Below, in pieces: positions 47,521 to 59,000 of a DNA stretch of 64,000 nt. The DNA is from Halictus rubicundus. Lineage: Eukaryota; Arthropoda; Insecta; Hymenoptera; Halictidae. The notes under the pieces are model-generated. The model was given only the letters and a program-made list of their open reading frames with translations, did not search any database and was not told where the DNA came from. Each line of letters opens with the position of its first letter. The stretch's first letter is position 1. The stretch lies in contig NC_135149.1 in assembly GCF_050948215.1 (NCBI RefSeq), positions 12,195,001 to 12,259,000 of the forward strand, read 5' to 3'. A program made the position numbers and the translations under genes.

Positions 47521-48550
47521 ACTGTGATGTGGCAAATTTTTCATTGGGCCGGGTGTACATTTAAAAAATGTATGCCACGTAGTCACAGCTTGATAAAAAG
47601 GATGAGCTAGAAGACATGGTTTTTCCTGAATTATGCGATCTTAATAGTGGTAACTTTTATACGGCAATATTTGCGAGATTCGTTCAGTGCTTGGCAGGTT
47701 AAATATAGTCTGAACATTCTCAGATTCCACGTTTCAGCCTAAAACGACTTCACCATTTTCGTCAGCGTTTCCCAACAGCGAAAAGTGTCGAACAATGGCC
47801 GGTCGCTGTCGAAAGAGTCGCAAGTGAAAGATTCTCAGGCCCGCGGAGCGTTTAATTTAAACGATGCGAGTTAAATGAATTTATGAAAGGTTCGCCACCG
47901 TTCGATCATACCTCGGCTAGCATGATTCCCCGCGCCGCGGATCTATCAAGCGAAATTATAAGGCGGCGAATAAATGAACCATCGCGAAGACCGTGGTCCA
48001 AGCTGTTAAACTTTCAGTAATTTCGATTACACCGGGCATTAGCAGGCGTTAACCTTAATCGAGGAACGCGTCTGGTAGTCCGGAGGTAATCGAAATAGAA
48101 AGGAGCGCCGGGATTAAAAGGAAAAGGGCAACGGGGATTAGCGGGCGGGCGGACGGGGGGGGGGGGGGGTAGCCGCGCCTCTCTCGATCAATTAATCCGT
48201 GCTCAATTTGTTCGACTTTAATTCGAACGGTTTCGCGCGTGATTCGTCCGCGAAACACGAGAATCAGGAAGCGTCTCCCCCCCCCCCGTGTATTTCTCAT
48301 CTTTGCGAAGGGAAAAACGAGCGAACGAAGGCGTATGAACGGCGTCGAGTGTCTCTTTCGCGGAAGTACATGTGTACCGTGTGAGCCGGTAATCGGATTC
48401 CAGGGTGTAAGGGACCCGGAGGCATATCGGGAGGATCTTTCGAACCCTAGCGCTCAAACCGGTACGTCGAATCGAGGGAAATTCAGTTGGAGAACGGCCA
48501 ACTGGGTGACCAAGGTCGACGCGCCGGGATTCGCACTATATCCGACCCTT
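47521..48550. other. Non-coding, CpG-rich from 47.8 kb, with opposed G and C runs
   Basis: A 15-base G-run lies at 48155-48169 and an 11-base C-run at 48277-48287, about 110 bases apart. Frames at 48055-48565 are open on both strands because of CpG content. A regulatory block is possible. No exon. Confidence 0.5.
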
Positions 48551-48555
48551 TTGGG

Positions 48556-50365
48556 GCGTGGCTAGCCTGAAAGAAGGGTCGTTTGAATATTCATATTCAA
48601 ATAGGATTGTGGAGATCGTTTTCATGCTTGGAAATAGTTGCTCTTGGCGGAAATATTATTAACTGTGACCGGTAGGATGATTGCTGCTGTGTTTCACTTT
48701 GGGGGCGTGGCCAGAGAGATTCGGGTTGGGGGAAATATTTTTTGAAGCTCCGCATTTATGTTGGTTTATAGGATACTGTTTAAACACAATTTTCCAAGTT
48801 CTCTGCTTTATATTGTTTTTAAGAAGCGTGTGAGCAGTGATTCGTAATTATTGACTGTGGCCAGTACTTTGGGGGCGTGGCTTGAGCGGCTCATGGTAGG
48901 AGAAATGTCTTTGGAAGCTTCATACTTCTGTACGTTCATAGGATGCTTGGAAAATTGTGTTTAAAGATTCTCTGCTTTATATTGTTTTTAAGAAGCGTGT
49001 GAACAGTGATTCGTAATTATTGACTGTGGCCAGTGCTTTGGGGGCTTGGCTTGAGTGGCTCATGGTAGGAGAAATGTCTTTGGAAGCTTCATACTTCTGT
49101 ACGTTCATAGGATGCTTGGAAAATTGTGTTTAAAGATTCTCTGCTTTATATTGTTTTTAAGAAGCGTGTGAGCAGTGATTCGTAATTATTGACTGTGGCC
49201 AGTGCTTTGGGGGCGTGGCTTGAGCCGCTCATGGTAGGAGAAATGTCTTTGGAAGCTTCATACTTCTGTACGTTCATAGGATACTTGGAAAATTGTGGTT
49301 AAAGATTCTCTGCTTTATATTGTTTTTAAGAAGCGTGTGAACAGTGATTCGTAATTATTGACTGTGGCCAGTGCTTTGGGGGCGTGGCTGGAGCGGCTCA
49401 TGGTAGAAGAAATGTTTTCGGAAGCCTCATATTTAAATTAGTTCTTAAAGTATTACCGGAGATGCGTTTGACATAAAAGTGACTGGATAATTAAGGTCGC
49501 GGGAAGACTTTTCATTCTGTATTAGCTTCGGGGGCGTGTCTAGTGTGATGTACGGTGGGAGAAGGGTCTTTTAAGTCTTCATATTTAAATAAGTTCGTAA
49601 AGTATTGTTTCTGTTGCATTTGGCTACGAGATAATTGAACGGCAGTGGTAATTGAAAAGGTTTCTTCTCTGTGTTACTTGTTAGAGGCGTGTCGAAACTG
49701 ATTCATGCTGATAAAAGGGTCTTTTGAATTTTCGTATTTAAATAACCCTCCATAAATATGGAGCACTTAGAAACTTACGTTTGCGTTAAAAATAATTGAG
49801 TGGCGATGGTTATTGTGAGGTTTTCTAATCTCTATTATTGAGGGGGGGGGGGCGTGTCTGAACTGATTAATGCCGACAGAAGGGTTTCTTGAATCTCCAT
49901 ATTTAAATAAGTTCATAAAATACTCGGTTAGCGCAATGGATTTAAGGTGTTTGGGTAATTAAGGTCACCACAAGATTCCCCAGTCCTATATTAATTTTTG
50001 AAGGCGTGTCAAAAATTAGTTCACTCTTCTGCCTGAACAAATTAATGGGAAGAAATCGAAAACACAAAGATGATTACAACATACGTAAGACGCGTATTTC
50101 TGCCGTCTGATCTCGTGTAGGAGCGTGTCCAGCGCCATGATTCACGGTAGAAAAAGTCCTGGCAACTGTATAATTTCCTGACTCACTAGAAAAACTATGC
50201 ATGAATCAAATCTAATTAGATCATTACGATGGATAAGGCGTGTTTGACACGTCGCACGACTAAAAATATATCTTATCGTTTTCTTCGAGTCAAATCCTAT
50301 TTGGTATGTAAGAAAATCCAAAGCTGCTTCAACGTCCTGCCCAATATGGCCCAAGGGCCGTGTCT
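48556..50365 (+). repeat. Decaying tandem array with a GC-box-like core in each unit
   Basis: The core GGCGTGGC or GGCGTGTC, or a close variant, recurs at 48556, 48705, 48875, 49044 (GGCTTGG), 49213, 49382, 49534, 49687, 49852, 50004, 50123, 50238 and 50357 (GCCGTGT). Spacings are 149, 170, 169, 169, 169, 152, 153, 165, 152, 119, 115 and 119 bases. The four central units are almost identical (169 bp; CTCTGCTTTATATTGTTTTT at 48801, 48970, 49139 and 49308). Outer units are progressively diverged but keep a second block such as TGATTCATGCTG...AAAAGGGTCTTTTGAA. GGGCGTGG resembles the binding word of Sp/KLF and EGR zinc-finger proteins. Confidence 0.85.
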
Positions 50366-50369
50366 GATG

Positions 50370-52190
50370 CGCCCCGAAATGGGGGAGCGACCTTGAATGG
50401 TCACGTAATCACGCTCTAACAACGTTCCAGGCTACTGTCGCAGCTCTTGACGAACAAAATTCGTTTAAATCCTTACAGTAACAACGGTATCCCAAGAAGA
50501 CATCTCGGGCCGCATTAACAAGTGTCTCAAGTGATATTTATGCGACAGATTGACGTCACCGGCTAGGAGCGATTTTGGCGAACGCCTCAATCGTCTTTAA
50601 ATTGCGGGTAGGTTCTGAAACGCGTCGATAAATCAACCGCTTCCGACGATAAGGTCGTTTCGACGGTGATTTATTGAAATCGGTCTATCAAACGCAGTAA
50701 ACAATAGTTGTGCGCTCGGTTTGGTGGCTCGCGACGTCGCCGCCAGCCGAGCCACGGAAATGTACTCCCGGCGGACGATTAAAAATCCAGGATTAGATTG
50801 TATGAATTAGCTGGCATCTGGCGTTCAACAGCAGGCCGCTCGTGTTTGTTCATTGCGCGACGAGGAATCAGGGAAACGCGTGGCCGCCGTTAAATGACGC
50901 TCGCCTACTTTCGGACCAGAACCAGCTGCGTCTTTCATCACAATTGCCGCGGGATTCCCGAGCTTTCCTTCAATATCAGAAGCAATTTATTTGAAAATTT
51001 AATATTCGGACGTTCAAGGATCTTATCTTCTGCTCACCTCTTCTCGAATAAAACGGGTCCACGAAATTCGAGACGATCCTCTGCAATTTTCGTGACATCC
51101 AATTTTATCGTCACTTATCCTGTGTACCTGGATTTTCAATATCTTCTAAATGCTCGAAAATAGAGTATGCAATCTTCCGAGGATCTTTTACAATATTTTA
51201 AACTGTCTTAGACTGGTATTTAACACATTCGCGACCAGCACATTTTTCCGTTTCTAATTCTACGTGCCGGCGAAAGTAATGAAATTCTGAAGCTGGTTGC
51301 CGCAAACTTGTATCGTTAAAGCAAGGACAAAAATGATAAAATTTGTTTTGAAATATCAATGATGCAATTATGTGTTGTTTAAAACAAAATGTCAGATTCG
51401 CGTGAGCGGCAATCAGGAATAGAATTTAAAATGACGTGAATTCGTGGCACGAATTACTTCGCAATTCCATTTCCCGAGCATTTGCTCCCAAGAGAAGAGG
51501 GATTGCGATTAGATTAAAAACGAAATGGACTGTTTAGAATTTATCAAATGCTCGGGACCGCTAACGCGACCTCGTATGAACCCCTAAGCATCAAGTATGA
51601 TGCCCAGAAGTCGTTTAGAACCGCGTAACTCCGGGCAATGGGTCTCCACAGAAGGATGTCCTTAGACATCAAGTGGACAGGAAACTTCCTACTCGAGGGA
51701 TATCATAAGAGGCTCGTCCGCCTCTTTTCGGAACGCGAGGGCGTTTATTTACGATGGCGGACGGACAAGTTGTCGCCGTTCGACTAATTGATGAGCCGGG
51801 AGAGGACCCATAAGTGGACAAAGAGACGATGGAGAAGATGATCGGTCGCGTCTCGATTTCTGCCTCCATTTGTTCGGTATGGCGTGTATAGGCCTAATGT
51901 CGCGGTCAATTACCGTACGTAACTGACGAATCGAAGAGCACCGGCGAGAAAACCAGTTTAGCACGTGTATGGTATTGCCAACGACGTACCAGTCCGTTGA
52001 GTCTTCAAGTTCATCGACTTGACGCAACGCGAATATCTGGTTCCCGATGCACGCGATACGATTTCGTTGTCCCTTGATCTCGGCAACCTATTGAACGATG
52101 ATCTCTGCTTCCTGATCTCTTTCCTGCAATCCTACAAAGCCCTAATAGTGGTTCCATCCTTCAAAGACCAAGCGACTTATACCGAGGGGG
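50370..52190. other. Non-coding stretch, no gene recognised
   Basis: CpG and TAAT mixture at 50560-50900, perhaps regulatory. An antisense frame near 51037-51098 reads MSRKLQRIVSNFVDPFYSRR before GTGAGC on the minus strand; it is a possible but weak first exon. TTAACACATTCGCGACC at 51221 looks like a solo TTAA-type element end. Confidence 0.4.
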
Positions 52191-52194
52191 ATTT

Positions 52195-52350
52195 ATACTC
52201 TTACTATCCGGATATTCGTGTATTTCGATTACTCGTTATAACTCGAAATCCGGATTGAGATTCGGATCCGAATATGAGGCCTAGGGTTTTTACTGTCCGG
52301 ATATCAGGATGTTCCACTTCGGATACTCGGATCCGGATATCCAGATAGCA
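52195..52350. repeat. Cluster of TCCGGA/ATCCGGATAT palindromes
   Basis: Within about 150 bases: TATCCGGATATTCG, AAATCCGGATT, TTCGGATCCGAA, GTCCGGATATCAGG and CTCGGATCCGGATATCC. It ends AGAGCCCTAA, and on the reverse strand TAGGGCTCTTG could be an hAT-type terminus (inference). It sits directly before the 128-bp satellite. Confidence 0.7.
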
Positions 52351-52402
52351 AGAGCCCTAATTTTGTACATTTGCCAAATCTTGTGTGCCACTTTCCTTCC
52401 TT

Positions 52403-54545
52403 TTGGAGGTTAGGAATACTTCATTCTTTGGACATAATGTTGATCTTAGTAAAGCTAGGTTTAGTGTAGATTATATTATGGGGAAAGTGAATACCAGTAA
52501 TCCCATCATTCCCAAACATGTAGCTTCCTTTTGGAGGTTAGGAGTACTTCATTCTTTGGATATAATTTTGATCTTAGTGAAGCTAGGTTTAGTGTAGATT
52601 ATATTATGGGGAAAGTGAATACCAGTAATCCCATCATTCCCAAACATGTAGCTTCCTTTTGGAGGTTAGGAGTACTTCATTCTTTGGATATAATTTTGAT
52701 CTTAGTGAAGCTAGGTTTAGTGTAGATTATATGATGGGGAATGTGAATACCAGTAATCCCATCATTCCCAAACATGTAGCTTCCTTTTGGAGGTTAGGAG
52801 TACTTCATTCTCTGGACATAATTTTGATCTTAGTAAAGCTAGGTTTAGTGTAGATTATATTATGGGGAAAGTGAATACCAGCAATCCCATCATTCCCAAA
52901 CATGTAGCTTCCTTTTGGAGGTTAGGAGTACTTCATTGTTTGGATATAATTTTGATCTTAGTGAAGCTAGGTTTAGTGTAGATTATATGATGGGGAAAGT
53001 GAATACCAGTAATCCCATCATTCCCAAACATGTAGCTTCCTTTTGGAGGTTAGGAGTACTTCATTCTCTGGACATAATTTTGATCTTAGTAAAGCTAGGT
53101 TTAATGTAGATTATATTATGGGGAAAGTGAATACCAGTAATCCCATCATTCCCAAACATGTAGCTTTCTTTTGGAGGTTAGGAGTACTTCATTCTCTGGA
53201 CATAATGTTGATCTTAGTAAAGCTAGGTTTAGTGTAGATTATATTATGGGGAAAGTGAATACCAGTAATCCCATCATTCCCAAACATGTAGCTTCCTTTT
53301 GGAGGTTAGGAGTACTTCATTCTCTGGACATAATTTTGATCTTAGTAAAGCTAGGTTTAATGTAGATTATATTATAGGGAAAGTGAATACCAGTAATCCC
53401 ATCATTCCCAAACATGTAGCTTCCTTTTGGAGGTTAGGAGTACTTCATTCTTTGGATATAATTTTGATCTTAGTGAAGCTAGGTTTAGTGTAGATTATAT
53501 TATGGGGAAAGTGAATACCAGTAATCCCATCATTCCCAAACATGTAGCTTCCTTTTGGAGGTTAGGAGTACTTCATTCTTTGGATATAATTTTGATCTTA
53601 GTGAAGCTAGGTTTAGTGTAGATTATATTGTGGGGAAAGTGAATACCAGTAATCCCATCATTCCCAAACATGTAGCTTCCTTTTGGAGGTTAGGAGTACT
53701 TCATTCTCTGGACATAATTTTGATCTTAGTAAAGCTAGGTTTAATGTAGATTATATTGTGGGGAAAGTGAATACCAGTAATCCCATCATTCCCAAACATG
53801 TAGCTTCCTTTTGGAGGTGAGGAGTACTTCATTCTCTGGACATAATGTTAATCTTACAATTAGTAAAGCTAGGTTTAGTGTAGATTATATTATGGGGAAA
53901 GTGAATACCAGTAATCCCATCATTCCCAAACATGTAGCTTCCTTTTGGAGGTTAGGAGTACTTCATTCTTTGGATATAATTTTGATCTTAGTGAAGCTAG
54001 GTTTAGTGTAGATTATATTGTGGGGAAAGTGAATACCAGTAATCCCATCATTCCCAAACATGTAGCTTCCTTTTGGAGGTTAGGAGTACTTCATTCTTTG
54101 GATATAATTTTGATCTTAGTGAAGCTAGGTTTAGTGTAGATTATGTTATGGGGAAAGTGAATACCAGTAATCCCATCATTCCCAAACATGTAGCTTCCTT
54201 TTGGAGGTTAGGAGTACTTCATTCTCTGGACATAATTTTGATCTTAGTAAAGCTAGGTTTAATGTAGATTATATTGTGGGGAAAGTGAATACCAGTAATC
54301 CCATCATTCCCAAACATGTAGCTTCCTTTTGGAGGTTAGGAGTACTTCATTCTCTGGACATAATGTTAATCTTACAATTAGTAAAGCTAGGTTTAGTGTA
54401 GATTATATTATGGGGAAAGTGAATACCAGTAATCCCATCATTCCCAAACATGTAGCTTCCTTTTGGAGGTTAGGAGTACTTCATTCTCTGGATATAATTT
54501 TGATCTTAGTGAAGCTAGGTTAGGGGGGAAATGAATACCGGTAAT
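52403..54545 (+). repeat. Satellite array, 128-bp units (two of 134 bp), 17 units
   Basis: Units begin (at TTGGAGGTTAGGAGTAC) at 52403, 52531, 52659, 52787, 52915, 53043, 53171, 53299, 53427, 53555, 53683, 53811, 53945, 54073, 54201, 54329 and 54463. The last is truncated. Units fall into types: A (TTTGGATATAATTTTGATC, GTGAAG), B (TCTGGACATAATTTTG with TTTAATG) and C (ATAATGTT with AGTAAAG, two copies with a 6-base ACAATT insert). From 53427 the order is A-A-B-C, A-A-B-C, A, a 518-bp higher-order repeat. The 64-codon frames that recur in every unit begin at TTG and cross units of a length not divisible by three, so they are not proteins. Confidence 0.95.
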
Positions 54546-54549
54546 CTCA

Positions 54550-54800
54550 TCATCCTCATAAAGCGATTTACAAAAATGCGAATTCGTGGTGCAGAGAGCC
54601 TTCGTGCGCGATTAGGAGCAGCGGAAACGGTGTCAAGTTCCGTCAGAGGCAAGGTCTGCGTCACCTTGACATCGGTCAGTGTGACCAGATGATTTCCATG
54701 ATTCAAGATTAGATTACCGGGCAACCGAGGGAGTGATGTTTGGTGACGCGCTTACGTACGTTTGCGCGCGCGCGCGCGCTTCTGTGTATGCGCAGTATCT
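54550..54800. other. Transition DNA with a (CG)8 run
   Basis: The alternating CG run at 54764-54779 is flanked by further alternating purine-pyrimidine bases, which could adopt Z-DNA. It marks the start of the promoter-like block that follows. Confidence 0.6.
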
Positions 54801-55082
54801 AGATCATGGGGAAAAGTTTGCGGTGTAGGTGTAGGACGGTAACCGACTGGTTCCCGATGCTGGTTTCGATTCGACTGTTGGCCCCTAGCCAGCCATCGAA
54901 ATTTCCTTCGCGTCTCGACGCGGGACCGTCTCCCTTCTTGTGTGGTCATGGGGGCAAAAGAGAAATAAGAGCGGCCCCCGGGGGCTTCTTTATTAAAGCA
55001 ACGGGCCGCGTGCCGCAGTGGAAACTCCTTCCAGATGGATGCAACGTCACGGACGTTGGATCACGACCCACTTGTACCGCGT

Positions 55083-55083
<1 letters not shown>

Positions 55084-55116
<33 letters not shown>
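55084..55116. repeat. (CT)n microsatellite, about 16 units
   Basis: A perfect CT run in the promoter-like block. Confidence 0.95.
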
Positions 55117-55118
<2 letters not shown>

Positions 55119-55176
55119 GTATTTCGCTCACGTTCGATATTCCCTCCTCGCTTTTCTCCCTCCGAATCACTTTCAG

Positions 55177-55222
55177 CGCATCCACGGCGTACGTTCCTGT
55201 CAACGCTACGTACGTGTGGGAG
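55177..55222 (+). other. Weak candidate exon, 46 bases
   Basis: A strong acceptor (CTCGCTTTTCTCCCTCCGAA, then TCACTTTCAG) and a donor (GAG then GTGAGA) bound 46 bases that are open in all three frames. The length is not a multiple of three, so it would shift frame between its neighbours. It could be a leader exon or a false positive in a pyrimidine-rich promoter block. Confidence 0.22.
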
Positions 55223-55318
55223 GTGAGATAGATAGAGCGAGGGAGAGAGAGAGACAGACAGAGCGGAAAAAAAAGATTCCTTTCCGGACAAACTGGAACG
55301 CAACCTTTGCATCGACCG

Positions 55319-55412
55319 ATGTCACCGTGGTATTTAAAGAGGGATAAATGGGTGTGGGACAGCGACGCGCTTATGCACCCGGCACTGTCATCGATTTCCC
55401 AGCTGCAGCAAG
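55319..55412 (+). CDS. Possible first coding exon, 31 codons plus one base
   Basis: An ATG in good context (ACCGATGTC) opens MSPWYLKRDKWVWDSDALMH, then PALSSISQLQQ, ending at a donor (CAAG then GTAATC), phase 1. The sequence is rich in Trp and mixed charge, unlike the compositional frames nearby. It follows a GAGA-containing CpG-rich block. If unspliced, the frame continues to 55624. The donor lacks the usual G at +5, so the end is less certain than for the exon at 44988. No family recognised. Confidence 0.38.
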
Positions 55413-55796
55413 GTAATCAGAGTTTCCTCGGGCTTGTCCTGCAACTGACGGGCCCGAGACCACGCCGCCGCGAGAACTGTAGCTTAATCTTTGCGCGACA
55501 CGCGAACCACGTTATTCGCGAATGGCGAACTTCTCGAATCGATGGGCTGAACGACTTCGTAACTTGTCACGCGTATATTGGGAGGATGTTTTTACGATCC
55601 CTTGGCAAAATGCTTAAGGTGTGAAATCCCTTCCCCCCTCCCTTACCTCCCTTACCCTTAGCTGCATTCTAATGTCCCACCAAATTGAATGAAACAGTGA
55701 AGTTTGAAACTGTAACTACGTATAAAAATTCTTTGCCCACCTGTGGTTAGTTTAAACGGCGAATACCCTACTTTTACACCCCTGAACCCACGTTTC
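55413..55796. other. Probable intron start
   Basis: CpG-rich near the exon, then mixed. No further exon supported. Confidence 0.4.
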
Positions 55797-55800
55797 TTAA

Positions 55801-56019
55801 CACTAGATTTACGGAGCACTAAAAGTGGCTAGTTTGGATTATTTCATAAAAATACCAAGAATATATTCAGGCAGATTTTTAGCAGGCTTTTACTATAATA
55901 TACGTTCCAAGGAATAAATGTGTTAAATAAATTTCCTATAAATGCATTTTTACAATCATAATAATTGTAAATTAAAGAACATAAAACCCGTCATTTTGGC
56001 GGGTCCCGTAAATCTAGTG
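55801..56019. mobile_element. TTAA-flanked MITE, piggyBac-like (copy 2)
   Basis: TTAA at 55797-55800 and 56020-56023. The ends CACTAGATTTACGG and its inverse CCGTAAATCTAGTG match perfectly over 14 bases. It shares left-end words (GAGCACTAAAAGTGGCTA versus CAGCACTAAAAATGACTA) and the right block CCCGTCATTTTGGCGGG with the copy at 1384-1564. It is the better preserved of the two. Confidence 0.85.
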
Positions 56020-56023
56020 TTAA

Positions 56024-59000
56024 AGTCTTCTCGTTTCTGTTGGGAAACCGAGAAACAAACTGAAGTTTCTTTGATTCAATCGAAATGAAGAAGACATAAA
56101 TTCAAACGATTCTACAAAGTTTGAAAAATTTGTTTACAAATCCGTTTCAACATGATCTTATGGAGGAATGTTTCCCCTTTACAGTGACTCCTTAAAAGTT
56201 GATCAACAATTTTTTGTCACAGAGTTATTGCACTTTGAATGAAGGGTGACAAGCCGTAAAATTTGCAGCATCGATTGCAGTGACTAAAATTAAAATTTTG
56301 TTTTAAAAGTCCAATTTTAAAGCGATAAATTGTCCGTTATTAAAATTAATTATTACTTCGATCTTATGGAATGTTTCGAACGTGTTAATGGATAACTTTC
56401 ACCTGGACCCATCAGCAGGACACTTGCGCGTGTTCGGGTCAACTCGAGTCCGAATTTCGGCCCGAATAATAAGATTAATGAAGTAATTTGTCTAGGCGAT
56501 AGAAATTCCCGTAATCGTCCTCGAGATCTAGCGAGGGAAGGGTAAAACCGGCTTGTTCGCCATCGGGTTCAAGGGTCAGAGATAAGTCCATTCCCTCGGA
56601 TAAGCCTTGTCTCGTCTCACTGTTCCCTGCACGATCTCTATCGCGTATTACACCGCGGTTACATGGCTTGTATCTTTACGTAAACGCATGGAAAACAACC
56701 GTCGCGCAAGAAAAATCGCTTTCTTCGCTTATGCACTCGTGTGCATACACCGCGGATATTTATAACGATGAACGTGACGGTTGTCGCTTCCTGTGAGGTC
56801 ATAGGAGGATCGCGATCTAAAAGAAAAACCGTTTGCGAGTTCCCGCAAATGCCACGCTACGTTGCGTAACCAGACGGCGATTAGGCGTTTCTGCGTATGC
56901 ATGTGTGTATGTGTGTCTGTACACCTATCGCACGAAGTTTCCCTGGCACGAGTCAAGGATACGAAACGGCAAAGAATGCGCCGTTTTTACGGCCGTCGTG
57001 CGATTGAACAGGTGTCATCTTCGACACGGTGCTCGACTAACGAGGATTAGAATAGTTGTTTGTCTCGGTCAGTTCCTTCCCTTGGCCTCGTTCCTTTAAT
57101 CCTTTATTCTGTCTTTGAACCCTGTTGCTTTTGTTGCTACGTCGTTCGGAACGTGCGACACTGTGCTATTGTTACCGAATGTGTCTATTCATTAGTGGCA
57201 CAAGGATTTTATGTGGTTACGACGGAAATCAGTTGGTAAAATTCGAAGAAGTGAAGTGGATAAAAGATTTAAGAATGTCAATGTGTTAGTGTTCAATTGC
57301 ATTCAAGCACAAATTCGATTCGCAAATAAACTTTTAGTATCTATTTATTTTATAGTGTTTTCACAAATTCACGTATCAATACCACATGTCTACGCATTCG
57401 TTTTACCCATCAGTGTGTTCATTTTCGAAGAATTCACTGCGGTCATTCCGTATTTTTAACATGATTGCTTCACTATGAGTTCACGGATAGTCCCATAGGC
57501 GGCTATGAAATTCGCTTGAAATCAGAAAAATCTTCGATTTAACAAACTTGTAAGCTTTCCGTTGAACATCAAGCAGAACTAGATCTCAGCCAATTTTTTT
57601 TCAACTGCTATACTTAAAACTGGCAGTATTTTATTAATACAAGAACCACGGTCAAAGAGATCCGAATCAGGCGAAAGTAGCAATTCCCCGTCTAGCTTCT
57701 TGATTTCGCGAAGTTCATCAGGCATTCTGTATAAGGAGCACTCGAATAGAGAAAGAGAGAGATTTCTCGCAACGAGGTATATTTCCGCAGTCCTCGAAAA
57801 CCAGGCTGCCCCGAGGGCAATTTCGCAATTTGTTCGTTAATGTAACGCGACGTGACGTTGTTCCAACACTTTCCTAACGCCACGGTCACGATCCCGTCTC
57901 GAGTCTCGAGCGCTGATTCCTCCGCAGCTGTGCTCTCGTTGAGTGTTTAGACGTGATTCTCAATCGCGACGCGCGCTACATCACGGGGCATAAGTCAATT
58001 AAACCGGTATTAGCCAATCGGTTGTCTTTCTGTCGAACAGCCTGCCTCCGAGGCGATTATACCGTTCGTTAAACCGACTGTGTTCGACCGCGTTCCGCAA
58101 TTAATATTTACCGTCGATCAACGAGACTCCTCTTTTTCCGCCGACGACTTCAACAAAAATACAGTTTTCGTTGCACGCACGGAGAACATCGTGGCAAATG
58201 AGAGACAGGAGCGACAGAGAAGTGAGTAAAAATGCTACGAGTGTGCAGAACAGTAATCAGTAAGCCAAAGTGAGAACAAAGTGAAGCAAAAGTGAATTTT
58301 AATCGTGAGCAGGGGGGAAGGGAATAGAAAATTGACTAGAGGTAAAAAGAAATAGTATGCATTATTGCTGAGAGAGGGAATTACATATAATTTCCTGAAA
58401 AATTACAATTATATATGAAAACAATTCTGATCGAAATAATCGAGTTGAAAATAATGTTCGCGTCCATATTCTCGTTGTTTGTTAACAAAACTTTCGAAGC
58501 TGTTCGAGCGCGTTTATTTTCGTGAAGGAATTTGGACTCTAAGCAGACACGGTTTCCTGCAAAACGGAATTATAATACGCCGGCTGACGTGGCTAATTAG
58601 CATCGCGAAAAGGTTAAACGTCGCCGAAGACTCTCGCAATCTAATATGCGAATCGTTCGGCGCACGCCAACGGCATTTTTAATGTCTCCGCCTGTTTTCG
58701 TGATCCGAAACGTTTCGCGTACCCTGAAACACGAGCCGCGCACACCTAAGCAATTCGTCCAGCTGCAGGCCACGTTCGCTCGATCACCAATTCCCTGTAT
58801 ATTACGCTGCAACTTTGCACGAACAAAAATATCGACTCCCGCGTTCCCTTCGATATTAAACTCGATTTCTGTTTCACCGCGGACTTTCAACGGAACGAAC
58901 ACACTCCCCTCACTTTTATTACCTTTTTCCAATCGAATCGCGTCTCACAATCGAATTTTCTTCGGGCTCGCTTTGACGTCGGAGAAGCCTACTCGCGCAA

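Larger units (their letters stand above)
54801..55318 (+). promoter_or_regulatory. CpG-rich, GAGA-containing promoter-like block
   Basis: CpG-rich DNA with a (CT)n run (55084-55116) and a GAGAGAGAGAGACAGACAG tract (about 55241). It leads to an ATG at 55319. GAGA tracts close to starts are typical of paused developmental promoters in insects. The frame at 54806-55231 is broken up by these repeats and is not called. Confidence 0.4.

Noticed and set aside
51037..51098. Possible minus-strand first exon (MSRKLQRIVSNF...) with GTGAGC donor
   Set aside because: Only about 20 codons, the plus strand is also open, and there is no promoter-like block on the proper side. Kept as a note only.
52531..54523. 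Repeated 64-codon frames in every unit of the 128-bp array, which look like a tandem protein family
   Set aside because: They begin at TTG, not ATG, and each spans one and a half units. The unit length (128) is not a multiple of three. Identity follows from the DNA repeat.
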